A stretch of 64,000 nt of DNA from an uncultured Ruminococcus sp. (GTDB taxonomy: Bacteria > Bacillota > Clostridia > Oscillospirales > Acutalibacteraceae). Both the position numbers and the translations under genes were made by a program. Each line of letters starts with the position of its first letter. The first letter of the stretch is position 1. Where the stretch lies: the NCBI GenBank assembly GCA_904393835.1, contig CAJFNC010000002.1, forward strand, positions 62,001 to 126,000, written 5' to 3'. The notes beneath the pieces are model-generated. The model saw only the letters and a list, made by a program, of their open reading frames with translations. It did no database searches and was not told the DNA's origin. This document shows positions 61,485-64,000 of the stretch, in pieces.

Positions 61485-63014
61485 ATGCCGAAATGGCTCA
61501 ATGATGCGGTATTCTATGAAATTTATCCGCAAAGCTTTAACGACACCAACGGCGACGGTATCGGTGATATTAACGGTATCATTGAAAAGCTCGACTACGT
61601 AAAGGGGCTCGGCTGTAATGCCGTGTGGCTTAACCCTGTTTATGACTCACCTTTTATGGACGCAGGTTACGATGTGCGCGACTACAAAAAGGTTGCTCCC
61701 CGATACGGCACAAACGATGACCTCGTAAGACTTTTTGATGAGGCTCACAAAAAAGGCATTAAAATTTTGCTTGACCTTGTTCCGGGGCACACTTCGGATA
61801 CACATCCATGGTTTTTAGAGGCTAAAAAAGCGGCTGTAAACGAATACACAAACCGCTATATCTTTACAAAAAATGTTTGGGATGCTCCGCCCGAATACAG
61901 AATGATGTGTGGACTTTGCGAAAGAAACGGTAACTATATGGTTAACTATTTCAGCTCGCAGCCTGCTCTTAACTACGGTTTTGCCGAGATTACACACCCC
62001 GAATGGCAGCTTCCCACAGACCACCCCGACTGCCTTGCCACCGTTGAGGCAATCAAGGATATTATGCGTTTCTGGCTTGACAAGGGCGCTGACGGCTTCA
62101 GAGTGGATATGGCAGATTCACTTGTAAAAAATGACGATGACAAAATAGCTACCGCCAAAATCTGGAGAGGCGTAAGAGAAATGCTCGACAGGGAATATCC
62201 CGAAGCTGCGCTCGTTGCCGAATGGTGCAATCCTCAGCGTGCAATCAACGACGGCGGTTTCCATATGGATTTTTACCTTGACCATGCGGGCAACGGCTAC
62301 AATACCCTTTTCCGCGGAGGCGAATGGGGCGACGAGGCTGCGTTTAATCCTAACGGCAAAGGCAGTCTTAAAACATTTGTTGAAGAGTATCTTCCCGCAT
62401 ACGAAAGCTCAAAGGACAACGGCTATATCAGCTTTATGACCAACAACCACGATATGCCGCGTGTTACCGCGTATCTTGATAAGCAGGCTGTAAAGCTTGT
62501 TGACGCATTTATCTTTACAATGCCGGGCGTACCGTTCCTTTACTACGGCGATGAAATAGGAATGAGATACCAAAGCAATCTCGTAAGTAAAGAAGGCGGT
62601 TTCAGCAGAACGGGTTCTCGTACTCCAATGCAGTGGGGCAGCGGCAAAAATCTGGGCTTCTCCACAAGCGATGAGCCTTATTTGCCTGTTGACAAGAGCG
62701 ATGATGCTCCTACAGTTGAAAATCAGAAGGATGGCCCCGACAGCATTTATAAGGTTATTACGGATATGATTGCGCTTCGTCACAAGTACGACGACCTAAA
62801 GGGCAACGGCGACCTTGAGTTTATTTATGAGGAGGGCAAGCTCCCGTTTGCGTACAGGAGAGGTAACCTCGTAATGTTCTTTAATCCGCTCGGTAATGAA
62901 AGTGAAATTAAGACCGATTACAGCGGTAAAAAGGTTTACGAGCTCGGTAATGCAGAGTTTGCCGACGGTAAAGTAAAAATGGGCCCGCAGAGCTTTGTTA
63001 TGATAGAGCTTTAA
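61485..63014 (+). CDS. GH13 alpha-glucosidase/alpha-amylase-family enzyme
   Basis: A 509-residue GH13 (beta/alpha)8 enzyme acting on alpha-glucosidic bonds of starch breakdown products or similar. The conserved regions are DLVPGHTSD (region I), DGFRVDMADS with the nucleophile Asp (II), LVAEW with the acid/base Glu (III) and FMTNNHDMPR with the third Asp (IV). There is no signal peptide, so it is cytoplasmic. AAAGGATG precedes the ATG; the long ORF-track extension upstream overlaps another gene and is rejected. The subfamily is not decided (oligo-1,6-glucosidase, trehalose-type or other). Confidence 0.9.
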   Translation: MPKWLNDAVFYEIYPQSFNDTNGDGIGDINGIIEKLDYVKGLGCNAVWLNPVYDSPFMDAGYDVRDYKKVAPRYGTNDDLVRLFDEAHKKGIKILLDLVPGHTSDTHPWFLEAKKAAVNEYTNRYIFTKNVWDAPPEYRMMCGLCERNGNYMVNYFSSQPALNYGFAEITHPEWQLPTDHPDCLATVEAIKDIMRFWLDKGADGFRVDMADSLVKNDDDKIATAKIWRGVREMLDREYPEAALVAEWCNPQRAINDGGFHMDFYLDHAGNGYNTLFRGGEWGDEAAFNPNGKGSLKTFVEEYLPAYESSKDNGYISFMTNNHDMPRVTAYLDKQAVKLVDAFIFTMPGVPFLYYGDEIGMRYQSNLVSKEGGFSRTGSRTPMQWGSGKNLGFSTSDEPYLPVDKSDDAPTVENQKDGPDSIYKVITDMIALRHKYDDLKGNGDLEFIYEEGKLPFAYRRGNLVMFFNPLGNESEIKTDYSGKKVYELGNAEFADGKVKMGPQSFVMIEL

Positions 63015-63042
63015 TTTAAAATTAAACAATCGGATTAAATAA

Positions 63043-63080
63043 GGAGCTGCCGCTAATCGAAAGATTCAGCGACAGCTCCG
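63043..63080. terminator. Terminator between GH13 gene and ruvX
   Basis: GGAGCTG-c-CGCT pairs with AGCG-a-CAGCTCC between two convergent genes. It is flanked by an A-rich stretch on one side and GTTAGTTTTG on the other. Confidence 0.65.
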
Positions 63081-63503
63081 TTAGTTTTGCCTGCTTTTGC
63101 GTGAGTCGAGGAAGTCCTGCAAAATAATTGCGGCAGCTACCTCATCGACAACATTTTTACGTTTTTTGCCTCTGGTGTTAGTGGTGTTGAGAAAATTGTG
63201 CGCCGTTACGGTTGTGCCTCTTTCGTCCTGCATAACGGTTTCAATCCCCGTCAATACATTTAGCTTTTCGGCAAACTCTCTTGCATTTTTAGCGCTTTCA
63301 CCTTCGCTTCCGTCCATATTTTTCGGAAGTCCGACAACAATCAGCTCAGCCTTTGTTTCTTTTGCCGTCTGCATTACGTCGTTCAAAAGCTTTGAGGGAG
63401 ATTTTTGAAATATAACTTTGTAGGGAGACGCCAAAAATTCCGTTTTGTCGCACACGGCAATTCCTGTTCTCGCTTTTCCCAAGTCAACCGACATTATAAT
63501 CAT
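63081..63503 (-). CDS. ruvX: Holliday junction resolvase RuvX (YqgF)
   Basis: A 140-residue RNase H-fold nuclease of the RuvX/YqgF family, acting in rRNA processing and possibly recombination. The acidic residues are in SVDLGKARTGIAVCD, IVVGLPKNMDGSEG and MQDERGTTVTA. Its short length is normal for the family. AAAGGATAATTGCT precedes the ATG. Confidence 0.93.
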   Translation of the reverse strand: MIIMSVDLGKARTGIAVCDKTEFLASPYKVIFQKSPSKLLNDVMQTAKETKAELIVVGLPKNMDGSEGESAKNAREFAEKLNVLTGIETVMQDERGTTVTAHNFLNTTNTRGKKRKNVVDEVAAAIILQDFLDSRKSRQN

Positions 63504-63855
63504 AGCAATTATCCTTTCAAATATCTTATAAAGACATTATAAAATAAAATCTTCCGCTTAACAATATATTTCTCATTTTTTACTCTGGTTTTCAGCTTTT
63601 ATTTTCGTTGTAATGCGTGACAAAAGGCTTAAATTAAGTATGTTTATACCTATAATTCCATCTTGGAATAATATAACTTAAAAATTTTATCATTTCATTT
63701 TTATGCGACGGCGAGTGCAAATTATTTCAACCTGTCTTTAAAATTCTACAAAAGAATATAAAAATATTCATTCACATACCGACAAAACAAAATGCTTCCG
63801 CTTTATATAATAGAGTTAAAAAGTAACCCACTTGGGGATAAAGGACGTAGAATTT
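63504..63855. other. AT-rich gap upstream of spoIIE
   Basis: About 350 bases with no ORF. TATAAT at 63806-63811 is a good -10 with no matching -35. CCGACAAAA at 63779-63787 reads TTTTGTCGG on the other strand and resembles a degenerate Spo0A box (5 of 7 core bases). This fits a Spo0A-activated promoter for spoIIE but is weak evidence. Confidence 0.35.
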
Positions 63856-64000
63856 ATGGAAAGTCAAAAAACAATGCGAGTAAAAAGAACACGTCCGCAG
63901 GACAGTATTCTGAAAAGCGGTCTTATGACTGCGGTGTATTTTGTGTGCGGCATAGTGGTGTCAAAGGGCGCTGTTTTGGGCAGTTTGGCGCCGTTTGGGG
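63856..64000 (+). CDS. spoIIE: Stage II sporulation protein E, N-terminal fragment (window edge)
   Basis: Only the first 48 codons are inside the window. MESQKTMRVKRTRPQDSILKS is followed by the start of a membrane helix region (LMTAVYFVCGIVVSKGAVLGSLAPFG), the typical opening of SpoIIE, the membrane phosphatase that activates sigmaF in the forespore. AAGGA lies upstream of the ATG. The remaining membrane and PP2C domains would lie to the right. Confidence 0.75.
   Translation, partial: MESQKTMRVKRTRPQDSILKSGLMTAVYFVCGIVVSKGAVLGSLAPFG

Overview
The window reads as chromosome of a low-to-mid GC Gram-positive anaerobe, most likely a gut or rumen clostridium of the Ruminococcus / Oscillospiraceae type. 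The evidence is strong AGGAGG ribosome binding sites, type III glutamine synthetase, the LL-diaminopimelate aminotransferase (DapL) lysine/peptidoglycan route, two secreted proteins with C-terminal dockerin repeats, orphan sugar-ABC ATPase and GH13 genes, and the first codons of a probable spoIIE at the right edge. I see no phage, insertion sequence, CRISPR array, tRNA or rRNA.

Layout. 0.1-4.3 kb: NUDIX hydrolase, arginase-family protein, GNAT acetyltransferase, an RlmD-type 23S rRNA methyltransferase and a zinc-ribbon membrane protein. 4.4-16.2 kb is a nitrogen hub: gltBD on the minus strand, divergent from glnN, an Amt-PII fusion and an ANTAR RNA-binding regulator. The glnN and amt leaders each carry a terminator preceded by a small hairpin whose hexaloop has A1 and G4. 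This is the known ANTAR recognition rule, so the regulator probably controls both genes by antitermination. 16.3-24.3 kb: carA, then carB and dapF joined in one uninterrupted reading frame, then pyrG and dapL (carbamoyl phosphate, CTP and diaminopimelate synthesis). 24.4-29.6 kb: an anti-sigma-like protein, ychF, a thioesterase, an HAD phosphatase, an RsuA-type pseudouridine synthase and an MsmX/UgpC-type ATPase.

29.8-33.0 kb is a metal-efflux locus: a P1B ATPase and a small HMA chaperone, divergent from Rrf2 and ArsR regulators, with a 12-2-12 inverted repeat over the efflux promoter. 33.2-36.5 kb: VanZ-like protein, a Nim-type flavoprotein/MATE pair, and dockerin protein 1. 37-43.8 kb is a redox cluster: LysR regulator, DUF3737 protein, cyclophilin-like lipoprotein, Fe-alcohol dehydrogenase, a decayed second LysR gene and two tandem aldo/keto reductases. 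44-49.9 kb: small membrane proteins, a PadR/HAAS-type pair, and argS - DUF1934 - murI. 50-54.6 kb: an unknown gene with a perfect consensus promoter, then rpmG-secE-nusG-rplK-rplA-(L10 leader)-rplJ-rplL, which ends at a terminator with no rpoBC behind it. 54.7-64 kb: a hairpin-rich intergenic region, a NUDIX protein with an extra N-terminal domain, a DHHW protein, dockerin protein 2, an aminotransferase with trpS, a MecA-like adaptor, a GH13 enzyme, ruvX and the start of spoIIE.

The observations most worth following are: (i) the ANTAR/antiterminator circuit tied to an Amt-PII fusion whose T-loop lacks the uridylylated tyrosine; (ii) the CarB-DapF in-frame fusion that keeps a perfect internal Shine-Dalgarno for dapF; (iii) a dispersed family of about 125-bp three-hairpin intergenic repeats (four copies in different states of deletion, one inside the predicted gltB 5' UTR); and (iv) a five-stem candidate structured RNA downstream of rplL. 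All calls were made by reading the sequence. No database search or folding program was run.
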